Assembly: GCA_023132545.1 (NCBI GenBank)
Contig: JAGLYB010000069.1
Coordinates: 1-10,951, forward strand
From: Candidatus Bipolaricaulota bacterium
Lineage (GTDB): Bacteria > Bipolaricaulota > Bipolaricaulia > UBA7950 > UBA9294
Length of the DNA: 10,951 nucleotides
Direction of reading: 5' to 3'
The translations under genes and the position numbers were made by a program. The first letter of the stretch is position 1, and each line of letters starts with the position of its first letter. The notes under the pieces were generated by a model. It saw only the letters and a list, made by a program, of their open reading frames with translations, was not told where the DNA came from and did no database searches. Positions 1 through 7,866 of this stretch are shown here, piece by piece.

Positions 1-1436
1 CTTCGCATCTCACCCAGCCCGAGGAACGACGGCACAACCTGGAAAGGATTGCCCGCACAGTCCTGGGATGTTCAGTCAGCAGCTTTAGCGACGTAGCCGG
101 GAAAGACGGGCTGTTCGCAGAGGTTCCTGTGGAGGAAGCCACGGATTACGCAGCCGAAGATGCAGAAATCGTCCAGCGATTGCGTGAGCCACTGCTGGAG
201 CGATTGCAAGCTCAGCACCTCACGACCTTGTTTGAGTCAGTCGAGATGCCTCTGATTCCCGTGCTGGCAACCATGGAATCTAACGGAATTCTGTTGAATC
301 CCGATGTGCTCGCTGTGCAGGGTGACGAGATTCGCAAAGAGCTGGAGATCCTGGAATCCGACTTGTTCGACATTGCCGGGGAGAGCTTCAATCCGAATTC
401 ACCAAAACAAGTCGCGGAGATTCTGTTCTTCCGCCTCGGTTTGCCGATCCTTTCCAAGACCAAGACAGGTCCGTCCACCTCGGCGCAAGTCCTTGCCAGG
501 CTTGCCGAGCTTCATCCCCTACCCGGCAAGCTGATGAAGCACCGCGAACTGAAGAAGCTGCTCACAACCTACATCGACCAGCTTCCCAAGACAATCAATC
601 CCCTTACCGGCCGAATTCATTCATCGTTCCATCAAGCATCGACGGCAACAGGCAGACTGTCGTCTTCTGATCCCAATCTGCAGAACATCCCTACGAGGAC
701 GGAGACAGGAGACAGAATTCGGGGCGCGTTCATCGCCGCTCCCGGCTGTGTGTTCATTGCCGCCGATTATTCTCAGATTGAGCTGCGGTTGTTGGCACAT
801 TTCTCCGAGGATGAGAACCTGCTTAAGGGCTTTGACTCCGGAATCGATCTCCATCGGCTGACAGCCAGCCATGTTTTTGGATTGCCCGAAAGCGCAGTCA
901 CTGACCAACTCCGAGATGCAGCCAAGCGCATCAATTTCGGGATTCTCTATGGCATCAGCCCCTTTGGCCTGGGTCGAGAACTGCGGATCCCTCAGTCGGA
1001 AGCCAAAGCTTATATCGAGCGGTTTTTCGCAGCCTACCCGAAAGCTAAAGAAACCATCGATCAGATGGTCGAGACAGCTACGCAGAAAGGCTATGCTGAA
1101 ACCTTGTTAGGCCGTCGCAGACCGCTTCCCAATTTGACATCACGCAATATGCAGCAGCGCAATTTCGATCGCCGTAATGCTGTTAATACGCCGATTCAAG
1201 GAAGCGCAGCCGATCTTATTAAGCTGGCCATGATCCACATCGATGAGAAGATTCGGAACGAGATCTCGTCATTGAAGATGATATTGCAGATCCACGACGA
1301 ACTCGTATTCGAAGTCCCAGAGTCACTGCTGGAATCCTCCATCGCCATGATTCGTGATGGGATGGAGAACGTCTACCCATTGAGCTTGCCCCTTACAACC
1401 AAAGTGAGCACAGGATCCAATTGGGGCGAGCTGTAG
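1..1436 (+). CDS. polA: DNA polymerase I, C-terminal part (5'-truncated by window edge)
   Basis: Replication and repair polymerase of family A, which fills gaps left by excision repair and by primer removal on the lagging strand. The reading frame is already open at base 3, so the gene starts outside the window; 477 residues are visible. The first part is the end of the 3'-5' exonuclease domain: the Exo III signature Tyr-x-x-x-Asp (fragment residues 49-53, YAAED) is present, so that proofreading residue pair is intact, but the other exonuclease motifs lie off the edge. The polymerase domain follows with TGRLSSSDPNLQNIP (about 216-230), motif A DYSQIE (Asp 255), the O-helix with Arg 304, Lys 308, Phe 312 and Tyr 316 at the normal four-residue spacing, and motif C HDE (431-433). 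The Phe in the O-helix is the residue that normally disfavours dideoxynucleotides. The protein ends NWGEL, as is usual for the family. Whether the 5' nuclease domain is present cannot be seen. Confidence 0.97.
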   Translation, partial: SHLTQPEERRHNLERIARTVLGCSVSSFSDVAGKDGLFAEVPVEEATDYAAEDAEIVQRLREPLLERLQAQHLTTLFESVEMPLIPVLATMESNGILLNPDVLAVQGDEIRKELEILESDLFDIAGESFNPNSPKQVAEILFFRLGLPILSKTKTGPSTSAQVLARLAELHPLPGKLMKHRELKKLLTTYIDQLPKTINPLTGRIHSSFHQASTATGRLSSSDPNLQNIPTRTETGDRIRGAFIAAPGCVFIAADYSQIELRLLAHFSEDENLLKGFDSGIDLHRLTASHVFGLPESAVTDQLRDAAKRINFGILYGISPFGLGRELRIPQSEAKAYIERFFAAYPKAKETIDQMVETATQKGYAETLLGRRRPLPNLTSRNMQQRNFDRRNAVNTPIQGSAADLIKLAMIHIDEKIRNEISSLKMILQIHDELVFEVPESLLESSIAMIRDGMENVYPLSLPLTTKVSTGSNWGEL

Positions 1437-1485
1437 GATTCGAACCTCGATGATTTGAGATCGATGTCCAAGATGTTTCGAATCC
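1436..1485 (+). repeat. Nested inverted repeat after polA (possible terminator or mRNA end structure)
   Basis: A perfect 9-base inverted repeat, GGATTCGAA (1436-1444) and TTCGAATCC (1477-1485), begins on the last base of the polA stop codon. An inner pair, TCGAT (1447-1451) and ATCGA (1460-1464), can form a smaller hairpin within it. No T-run follows, so it is not a classical intrinsic terminator; it may protect or end the polA transcript. The function is inferred. Confidence 0.4.
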
Positions 1486-1553
1486 ACCGAGGATCAGAGT
1501 ACACTTAAGATGAAACTTCTTCAGAGGCTTCGTGTATTTCAGGCGCATTCCTC

Positions 1554-1560
1554 AAAGGAG
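1554..1560 (+). promoter_or_regulatory. Shine-Dalgarno site deciding the start of the CARDB/CsgG-like gene
   Basis: AAAGGAG lies six bases before the ATG at 1567. An upstream in-frame ATG at 1510 has no such site, and starting there would place 19 polar residues ahead of the signal peptide. The start at 1567 is therefore preferred. Confidence 0.8.
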
Positions 1561-1566
1561 AGTTCT

Positions 1567-3204
1567 ATGGGAAAACGAGCTCGGATCGTTGCCACTATCC
1601 TGCTGCTAGGGATCGTTTCGATCGGTGTGTCTGCGTTACCTGATCTAGTTGTATCTAGCATTAACTTCGAGCCGTCGCACCCACAAGCCGGTCAGTCCGT
1701 GTTCATCGAAGTCACCGTTTCAAATCATGGGCCCGATGACGTAGAGAATCCGTTTTTTGTGCACTTTTTCGTTGATGACCGCGAGATTGCCATTCAGTCC
1801 ATCGTCGGAGGCATCGCTGCGGGCGACTCGAAGCGCGTCGCCACCGAGTGGATAGCTCACGCAGGACTTCATTCCCTTTTGGTGGAAGTGGATCCCCCGA
1901 TCGGACGAATCGATGAAGCGAACGAGAAAAACAACATTGAGACTCGCATTCTTACCGTTACCCTCACTGCTGAGGCCAAAGCGGCTATCGGATTGCTTAA
2001 GGTCGTTGTCGCACCATTTGAGGATTTGACCGGCTCCGGTTTTCTCCACGTCGGAGAAGGCGTCTCCGACAAGCTGATCGAACGTTTCCTGGGAATCGGT
2101 GTCCGCGTTCTCGATCGCTCCGAGCTTGAAGCCATCATGCAGGATCGCGCATTGAATCCGTCGCTCACGTCCGATGTGGCCACAGCAAGCAGACTACTGG
2201 GAGCAGATATCGTCATCGTCGGCTCAGTCACGGATCTTGAGGTCCGCGACTCTTCATTTCAGCTAGGGTTTATTGCCGTCAACAGCGCCGTAGTGGACGT
2301 CCACATATCGGCACATCTTGTCAATGTTTATACAACGGAAATCATGGGCTTCGTCCCTGCAGAGGGTCATGCCGAGGGAACCACCGGATTCTCCGTAGAT
2401 TTGACCGGATTCCTGTCGTTGCTTCACTCGGATTCCCCTGATATCTGCGGTGGGGGGCTGCAGACCGTTCGATCCTGGTACAACGTCGGCGAACCCATTC
2501 CGATTGCGTATCGCAATCCGGGCGCTCCCGAATGGTTCAGCCTCGAGATCACAACGGGAATCGGTTCCTTCGTGAGATGGTTGGGTTGGCAACACATTGA
2601 TACCGATGATTGCAGCGTCTGGAATTGGAATCAACTCGATGTAGCGGGATTCCAAATGAGCCCCGGCGTCTACTCAGCCAAGCTCTGGAACGGAACAGCC
2701 TATATTGCAGAGGTTACTTTCCAAATCCGCCCTGGCATTTCTCTCTCCATCCCGCCCGTCACCGAGATCACGGTTGGCACAAGGGAATTCGACGAAACCG
2801 TTGTGGGCGGTGCCTTCGATTTCGCGATGGATGATTTGGTCGCAGGACTCTTGGCCACACTTGAAGATGTCTCTCCGATCCTGGCTGAACAGCGAGCTTC
2901 CCCTCAATTCAGCGAACTCCTGTTTCAAACTAGAGAAGGCCAAATCGCTTCGGTCTTGCCTGATGGACGTATCGCCATCAATATCGGAGCGTCAGCCGGT
3001 GTCGCTCAAGGGGAATTCTTCGAAGTGTTGGATGCCGCCAATGTCATCGTCGATCCTCAATCGCTCAAGATCCTCGACTACGACATCCTCGGAGTAAAGG
3101 GACAGATCGTCATCACCGAGGTTCGCGACCGAGTGTCCTATGGCGCACCCACATCCGACTTCGAACCCGTCATCGGCGACATCGTTCGATGGCTCGCTCC
3201 GTGA
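1567..3204 (+). CDS. Secreted multidomain protein: CARDB, split CsgG-like domain with Ig-like insertion, FlgT-C-like end
   Basis: Predicted exported protein of 545 residues with no experimentally named counterpart that I recognise. Residues 1-23 form a signal peptide (MGKR, a hydrophobic core, then VSA before Leu 24). There is no lipobox cysteine, unlike authentic CsgG lipoproteins. Residues about 25-133 look like a CARDB adhesion-type beta domain (PDLVVSSI, then IDEANEKNNI near its end). Residues about 144-285 resemble the CsgG family: VVVAPFEDLTGSG, VLDRSELEAIMQD and GADIVIVGSV. Residues about 290-392 form an Ig-like beta segment holding the protein's only two cysteines (294 and 349). A CsgG-like closing helix seems to resume at about 406-433 (FDETVVGGAFDFAMDDLV). 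The end (about 455-545) resembles the C-terminal domain of FlgT, with the pattern INIGASAGVAQGEFFEV. CsgG and FlgT relatives act at the outer membrane in curli export and in the flagellar ring, but no curli or flagellar genes are nearby. An envelope role is inferred; the molecular function is unknown. Confidence 0.75.
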   Translation: MGKRARIVATILLLGIVSIGVSALPDLVVSSINFEPSHPQAGQSVFIEVTVSNHGPDDVENPFFVHFFVDDREIAIQSIVGGIAAGDSKRVATEWIAHAGLHSLLVEVDPPIGRIDEANEKNNIETRILTVTLTAEAKAAIGLLKVVVAPFEDLTGSGFLHVGEGVSDKLIERFLGIGVRVLDRSELEAIMQDRALNPSLTSDVATASRLLGADIVIVGSVTDLEVRDSSFQLGFIAVNSAVVDVHISAHLVNVYTTEIMGFVPAEGHAEGTTGFSVDLTGFLSLLHSDSPDICGGGLQTVRSWYNVGEPIPIAYRNPGAPEWFSLEITTGIGSFVRWLGWQHIDTDDCSVWNWNQLDVAGFQMSPGVYSAKLWNGTAYIAEVTFQIRPGISLSIPPVTEITVGTREFDETVVGGAFDFAMDDLVAGLLATLEDVSPILAEQRASPQFSELLFQTREGQIASVLPDGRIAINIGASAGVAQGEFFEVLDAANVIVDPQSLKILDYDILGVKGQIVITEVRDRVSYGAPTSDFEPVIGDIVRWLAP

Positions 3205-3277
3205 TTGGCAATCCATCCGCCGATTTGACAGATAGCTCGCTCCGTGATTGGCAATCCATCGCCTGATTCGATAGACT
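3192..3277. repeat. Two-copy tandem repeat, period 43 bases, across a stop codon
   Basis: A 26-base stretch starting GCTCGCTCCGTGATTGG at 3192-3217 recurs exactly at 3235-3260, 43 bases later, and the bases after it in each copy are also similar. The first copy holds the last codons and the TGA stop of the upstream secreted-protein gene. The second lies in the gap before the next gene. Each copy contains the 11-base dyad GATTGGCAATC (3203-3213 and 3246-3256). It is most simply a tandem duplication of the gene's end; a paired binding site is possible. Confidence 0.85.
3248..3277 (+). promoter_or_regulatory. Possible sigma70-type promoter for the small exported protein gene
   Basis: TTGGCA (3248-3253; five of six matches to TTGACA) is followed by an 18-base gap and TAGACT (3272-3277; four of six matches to TATAAT). 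The -35 element is part of the second repeat copy. A perfect TTGACA at 3225-3230 has no good -10 partner. If the candidate is real, the leader to the ATG at 3285 is nearly absent, which weakens the call. Confidence 0.25.
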
Positions 3278-3284
3278 GCATGCG

Positions 3285-3737
3285 ATGAATCGCAAGTTGG
3301 TTCGCTATCTCAACTTAGCCGTCGTCTGTGTCTGCCTCGGATGCCTCCCGGCAAGGTCAGAGGGATTCCGCTCCGTGGGGCTTTGCCTGGCATTGTCATG
3401 GAGCGAAACACCGATTTGGTTGGGGATCGAGGCGTCACTTGATCTCTCATCGACCATTCTCTCAGGAGCCCTGTTCATTACCCCCGACGGAAAGACCCTA
3501 TTCACCGGCCATGTAGACATTCCCTTGCAGGAGAACGCAGCCGCCTTTCTCAGAATCACGGCAGGCTTCTACTACTTCGAGCCGAGGCAACCGTTCCCAT
3601 ATCCGCTCGCCGGGTTGGGGCTCTCCTACTTGCCCATTGCTGCAAGTCCTATCTACTTCGCCTTCTCCGGCGAATTCATCTACCCACTCGCCTTTCCTCT
3701 GCCCATGTTCTCCATCTCGGGTGGATGGCTTCCTTAA
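3285..3737 (+). CDS. Small exported protein, barrel-like, function unknown
   Basis: A hypothetical protein of 150 residues that I do not recognise. It begins MNRK, followed by a hydrophobic stretch (about 8-21) and PARS before Glu 26, consistent with signal peptidase I cleavage. A cysteine at position 20 lies in a poor lipobox context (CLGC), so a lipoprotein is possible but less likely. The mature part alternates hydrophobic and polar residues in short strands broken by turns (for example ITPDGKTLF, and PLAGLGLSYLP near 106-116), and it is rich in aromatic residues and glycine. This suits a small outer-membrane beta-barrel or a beta-rich periplasmic protein. No strong Shine-Dalgarno sequence precedes the ATG. 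It lies between the secreted CARDB/CsgG-like gene and glmM on the same strand, and its stop is five bases before, or 13 bases inside, glmM depending on the glmM start. The secretion call is moderately secure; the function is not known. Confidence 0.6.
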   Translation: MNRKLVRYLNLAVVCVCLGCLPARSEGFRSVGLCLALSWSETPIWLGIEASLDLSSTILSGALFITPDGKTLFTGHVDIPLQENAAAFLRITAGFYYFEPRQPFPYPLAGLGLSYLPIAASPIYFAFSGEFIYPLAFPLPMFSISGGWLP

Positions 3738-3742
3738 AGATC

Positions 3743-5083
3743 ATGACGAACCTTTTCGGAACCGATGGCATACGCGGGCAAGCCAACCGCTTACTCACTC
3801 CCGAACTCGTCTTGTCCTTGTCTCGAGCCATTGCCGCAGCCATGGTTCCCGAGGGAGGCCACGTCATCATTGGACGCGATACGAGAACCAGTGGGCCAAT
3901 GATCGAAGCCGTATTGTCAGCCGGGCTGGCGTCCGCCGGGTTGGATGTCTGCCTCGCCGGCATCATTCCGACTCCGGCCATTTCCTTCTTGATCAAGGAT
4001 GAGCGTGCTGATTTGGGCATCGTCATTTCCGCCTCGCACAATCCTCCCGAGGACAACGGCATCAAATTGTTCGATCGGGACGGATTGAAGCTGTCTCAAG
4101 AAGAAGAGGTTCGCATCGAGGCCGCCCTCCAAGTGACTCATGAACCAGCCGAAACCATCGGATGTGTAACAATATTGGAAGCGGCCGCTACCCGGTATGC
4201 CGCCTTTCTCAGCGGCGCGATCGATGTCGAGCACGTCGATTTCTCAGGCATGACACTGGTGCTGGATTGCGCCTATGGCGCGACCGCGCCCATCGCTCCA
4301 CACGTATTCCGACATCTTGGTGCCACAGTGATCCCCATTCACTCGACGCTGGATGGAAGTCAAATCAACGTGGATTGCGGAGCCACTCATCTCACTCGGC
4401 TCCAAGAAGCCACTGTGGAATATGGAGCCGATCTTGGGATCGCGTTCGACGGGGACGGTGATCGCGTTCTTCTGGTGGGGCCTGACGGCTTCGTGATCGA
4501 TGGGGATCGTATGATGGGGATCGCGGCATCCTACATGGCTGAACGCAACCTGTTATCGCCGGCGGTCATTGTTGCCACCATCCTCAGCAACCGCGGGCTC
4601 GAACTCTGGCTGAAGGATCGTGGAATCAGCGTTCATCGAACAGATGTGGGAGACCGCTACGTATCCCACCGCATGATTGAAGAAGGCATCCAGATCGGCG
4701 GCGAGGCGTCCGGCCACATTATTTTTCGTGACCATTCTCCGACTGGAGACGGAATTCTTACGGCTGTGATGCTTCTTGAGATCGCCCATCATCGAGGCGT
4801 AGATTTGCCCACGTTGGCTCGCAAGATCCCTTTGTTTCCGCAATGTGCCCGAAACATTGCGTGCAATGATCCATCTCGACTGGCAGAAGACCCTCGCACG
4901 CCTGAGATCCTTCACCAGGCCGAAGAGAACCTCGGCCCATTGGGACGTATTGTTCTTCGACCGTCAGGCACGCAGCCGCTGCTGCGAATCATGGTCGAGG
5001 CTGAAGATGCGGATCGCTGCGAAACCATAGCCAACCAATTGGAAGAGGACCTCCGGGCAATCGTTCACCTCGACCGCACCTAG
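3743..5083 (+). CDS. glmM: Phosphoglucosamine mutase
   Basis: Cytoplasmic enzyme that interconverts glucosamine 6-phosphate and glucosamine 1-phosphate, feeding UDP-N-acetylglucosamine for peptidoglycan and lipopolysaccharide. From the ATG at 3743 it has 446 residues, the usual length, and begins MTNLFGTDGIRG as the family does. An earlier in-frame ATG at 3725 adds six residues and would overlap the upstream gene by 13 bases; neither start has a clear ribosome site. The four active-site loops are visible: the phosphoserine loop ISASHNP (Ser 98), the metal loop DGDGD (236-240), the sugar loop GGEASGH, and the phosphate-binding loop RPSGTQP near the C-terminus. In that last loop Gln stands where Glu is common (RPSGTEP), a mild departure unlikely to abolish activity. 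The SASHNP loop and the FGTDGIRG start favour GlmM over phosphomannomutase relatives. It is probably cotranscribed with the small exported gene upstream. It converges on gcvPB with a four-base gap and no visible terminator. Confidence 0.95.
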   Translation: MTNLFGTDGIRGQANRLLTPELVLSLSRAIAAAMVPEGGHVIIGRDTRTSGPMIEAVLSAGLASAGLDVCLAGIIPTPAISFLIKDERADLGIVISASHNPPEDNGIKLFDRDGLKLSQEEEVRIEAALQVTHEPAETIGCVTILEAAATRYAAFLSGAIDVEHVDFSGMTLVLDCAYGATAPIAPHVFRHLGATVIPIHSTLDGSQINVDCGATHLTRLQEATVEYGADLGIAFDGDGDRVLLVGPDGFVIDGDRMMGIAASYMAERNLLSPAVIVATILSNRGLELWLKDRGISVHRTDVGDRYVSHRMIEEGIQIGGEASGHIIFRDHSPTGDGILTAVMLLEIAHHRGVDLPTLARKIPLFPQCARNIACNDPSRLAEDPRTPEILHQAEENLGPLGRIVLRPSGTQPLLRIMVEAEDADRCETIANQLEEDLRAIVHLDRT

Positions 5084-5087
5084 CAAC

Positions 5088-6542
5088 TCACGCCGGCTTC
5101 TCGTCAAACGGATAGGTCAGCACGGGGTTCTTCGCTGCTTGTGTTTGATCCAATCGGCGAACCGGCGCGTTCAGCGGGGCATCATGAAGCAACTGCGGAT
5201 CCTCTCTCGCCTCGACAGCAACTGCTTCCAGGATTTCGGCGAACCGGTCGAGCGTCTCCTTGCTCTCGGTCTCCGTGGGTTCGATCATGAGCGCCTCTCG
5301 AACCGTTAGCGGGAAATAGATCGTGGGTGGATGCACCCCGTAATCAATAAGACGCTTGGCGATATCCAAGGTCGTAATCCCATCAGCGATTCCCTGGCCG
5401 GAAAGTACAAACTCGTGCTTGCACAGTCCGTCGTAGGGCAATAGGTACGTCTTCTTGAGCCGCTCCTGAAGATAGTTGGCGTTCAAGACAGCGTTTTCGC
5501 TGACCGCACGCAGTCCCTCGTCTCCCAACTGAAGGATGTAGGCAAATGCCTTCACTGCCACCAGGAAATTCCCGTAGAACGAATGAATACTGCCAATCGA
5601 GTTGGGCAAATCCCAATCCAGCTCATACTGCCCGTTCTTCTGACAGACTCGCGGAAGGGGCAGATAGTCAATGAGAGTCCCGGACACGGCAATGGGGCCG
5701 GATCCCGGTCCTCCTCCACCATGGGGCGTCGACATGGTTTTGTGGAGATTGTAGTGGAACACGTCGGCACCCATGTCGCCAGGCCTGGTCTTACCCATAT
5801 ATGAGTTCAGATTCGCCCCGTCGAAATAGCACAATCCGCCGGCAACATGGACTTTATCTGTCACTTCAAGAATATTCGTTTCGAAGATGCCCAGCGTGTT
5901 GGGAACGGTGAGCATAACACCGGCAACTGTCTCATCGAGCGCCTCATCAAGTGCTTTCAGGTCAATCATGCCGAATTCGTCAGACGCGACTTCAGTGACT
6001 GAGAATCCCGCCAATGCCGCTGATGCCGGATTTGTCCCATGTGCAGTATCCGAAAGCAAGATCCGCTTGCGGTTCGGTTCGCCGCGAGACTCGAAATACT
6101 TCTTGAACAAGAACATGCCGGTCAACTCACCGTGAGCGCCGGCAACCGGCTGCAGCGAAACGTCTGCCATACCGGCAATGCCGCGCAGGAACTCGGTCAA
6201 CTCAAACAGTAGTTGCAACGCCCCCTGAGACCGGGTCACATCACTTCGTGGATGGAGGTTGGCGAAGCCGGACAAGCTCGCCATGGCTTCGTTGAGCTTT
6301 GGGTTGTATTTCATGGTGCAGCTTCCCAAGGGGTAGAACCCATCATCTACACCAAAATTTAGTTTGGACAGCCCGGTGTAATGCCGGGCGACTTGAGGCT
6401 CGGACAGTTCGGGAAGGCGGAGAGGCTGCGTGCGTAGATGCTGCGAATCGATAAGATGCTCCACTCCCCGGGCGGGAACATCTAACTCAGGGAACAGGCC
6501 GCCCACTTTCTCACTACATCGATAGTCGAAGATGGTGCTCAT
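5088..6542 (-). CDS. gcvPB: Glycine decarboxylase (P protein) subunit 2
   Basis: C-terminal half of the P protein of the glycine cleavage system. With GcvPA it decarboxylates glycine using pyridoxal phosphate and passes the aminomethyl group to the lipoyl arm of GcvH. The 484-residue length is normal for the split form. The cofactor lysine is Lys 268 in HYNLHKTMSTPHGGGGPG, and Asp 241 in LCYFDGANLN sits where the residue pairing with the cofactor ring nitrogen is expected. Other family hallmarks are FYPLGSCTMKYNPK (69-82), SDTAHGTNPASAA (about 164-176) and the C-terminal PPTIYFPL. The start ATG (6542-6540) overlaps the gcvPA stop in an ATGA arrangement, with GGGAGAG just upstream, so translation is probably coupled to gcvPA. 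This would help keep the two subunits in equal amounts. Confidence 0.97.
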   Translation of the reverse strand: MSTIFDYRCSEKVGGLFPELDVPARGVEHLIDSQHLRTQPLRLPELSEPQVARHYTGLSKLNFGVDDGFYPLGSCTMKYNPKLNEAMASLSGFANLHPRSDVTRSQGALQLLFELTEFLRGIAGMADVSLQPVAGAHGELTGMFLFKKYFESRGEPNRKRILLSDTAHGTNPASAALAGFSVTEVASDEFGMIDLKALDEALDETVAGVMLTVPNTLGIFETNILEVTDKVHVAGGLCYFDGANLNSYMGKTRPGDMGADVFHYNLHKTMSTPHGGGGPGSGPIAVSGTLIDYLPLPRVCQKNGQYELDWDLPNSIGSIHSFYGNFLVAVKAFAYILQLGDEGLRAVSENAVLNANYLQERLKKTYLLPYDGLCKHEFVLSGQGIADGITTLDIAKRLIDYGVHPPTIYFPLTVREALMIEPTETESKETLDRFAEILEAVAVEAREDPQLLHDAPLNAPVRRLDQTQAAKNPVLTYPFDEKPA

Positions 6543-7861
6543 CGGCTCTCTCCCAACACTTCGATCAGCCGATCAAGTTCATCTTTTGTTCGTTTTTCAG
6601 TCACTGCAAATCTCAGCGCATTCTCAAGGCCAAGCGATCTCAGCGTATCCGGCGCTTCCACTGCAAACCCTGCTTGTACCAGCCGATCGTGGATTGCCAT
6701 TGCATCACCGGGAACGTTCACAACAAACTCGTTGAAGAATGCCCCGCTGAATGTCAATTCATAGCCGTCGATGGCAGTAATGCCGTCAGCCAGATAGTGG
6801 GCCTTCTCCAAATTCAACTCGGCAACTTGACGCAAGCCGGCAGAACCGGCACTGGCAAGATAGATGGTTGACGCCAAGGCGCAAAGTGCAGCATTCGTGC
6901 AGATATTGGATGTGGCTCGTTGGCGGCGAATATGCTGCTCGCGCGTCTGCGCGGCCATTGCGTAGCCAGTCTTGCCCTCCACATCAACCGTACGCCCGGC
7001 CACACGTCCCGGCATCTGCCGCAAGTATTCCTTGCGAGTGGCGAACAATCCCAGCAGGGGGCCACCATACCCCATGGCAAGTCCAAGCGGTTGTCCCTCA
7101 GCCACCACAATGTCGGCATCAAACACTCCCGGAGGCTGCAGCAGTCCTAATGACAAGGGATGACACGACACGATAAGCAACGCGTCACCGATTGTGTCCT
7201 TGACCCCCGCCAACGGCTCAATCACACCCAGTGCATTGGGCGTCTGGATGACAAGAGCTGAAAGCTCCTGCGGCAAAGACTTCAGATCAACAGTTCCATC
7301 CGGCAGATACCCGATTTCGTGTATCTCGATCTCGGTCGCCCAGCAATAGGTATCGAGAACGCGTCGCACATGCGAGAACAACGAGCGAGGGACCGCAACT
7401 GCGCCCTTCTTGCGAATGCGCTCGGCCATGAGTACGGCCTCGGCCAGCGCAGTTGCCCCGTCGTACATCGAAGCGTTGGCGATCTCCATCCCCGTCAATT
7501 CACAAACAAATGTTTGGAACTCGAACATTGCGGTCAGGGTTCCCTGGCTGATCTCAGGCTGGTAGGGCGTATAGGCGGTGAAGAACTCGGACCGCGACAA
7601 CAGGTGACCGACGATACTGGGCACGTAATGATCGTAGATGCCTCCACCCAGCAGACAGACGGCGTCCGTTGACTTGCTACAATCCGCCATCTCGCTCACG
7701 ATGGAGGCCACTTCCATCTCGCTACGTGCCGGAAGATTCAGAGGCTGAAAACGGCTTTTGACCAAGTCCGGGATGTCCGCAAACAGCTCCTCGATCGATG
7801 AAACACCGATCGACGCCAACATCTCGCGCCGATCGGCCGATGTGTTAGGGATGTAGCGCAT
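6539..7861 (-). CDS. gcvPA: Glycine decarboxylase (P protein) subunit 1
   Basis: N-terminal half of the split glycine decarboxylase, partner of GcvPB in the cytoplasmic P protein heterotetramer. The chosen start at 7861 gives MRYIPNTSADRREML, which matches how family members begin, and a protein of 440 residues. An open frame continues 96 bases further upstream but lies inside gcvH and encodes unrelated arginine-rich residues, so that longer start is rejected. Recognisable family features are the YTPYQPEISQGT segment with the following FEFQT, MYDGATALAEA, the glycine-rich MGYGGPLLG, and REQHIRRQRATSNICTN. This subunit keeps the aminotransferase-like fold but not the cofactor lysine, as is normal. 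It starts five bases after the gcvH stop and ends overlapping gcvPB by four bases, so the three genes form one operon. Confidence 0.97.
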   Translation of the reverse strand: MRYIPNTSADRREMLASIGVSSIEELFADIPDLVKSRFQPLNLPARSEMEVASIVSEMADCSKSTDAVCLLGGGIYDHYVPSIVGHLLSRSEFFTAYTPYQPEISQGTLTAMFEFQTFVCELTGMEIANASMYDGATALAEAVLMAERIRKKGAVAVPRSLFSHVRRVLDTYCWATEIEIHEIGYLPDGTVDLKSLPQELSALVIQTPNALGVIEPLAGVKDTIGDALLIVSCHPLSLGLLQPPGVFDADIVVAEGQPLGLAMGYGGPLLGLFATRKEYLRQMPGRVAGRTVDVEGKTGYAMAAQTREQHIRRQRATSNICTNAALCALASTIYLASAGSAGLRQVAELNLEKAHYLADGITAIDGYELTFSGAFFNEFVVNVPGDAMAIHDRLVQAGFAVEAPDTLRSLGLENALRFAVTEKRTKDELDRLIEVLGESR

Positions 7862-7866
7862 CTTCG

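Noticed and set aside
1421..1500. GGATTCGAACC after polA, which looks like the T-arm of a minus-strand tRNA
   Set aside because: Only three of five T-stem pairs form, the acceptor 3' part would lie in the polA coding end, and no matching 5' acceptor arm or anticodon stem is found at the right distance.
1510..1566. Upstream ATG for the secreted CARDB/CsgG-like protein
   Set aside because: It has no ribosome site, whereas the ATG at 1567 has AAAGGAG at the right distance and begins directly with a signal peptide.
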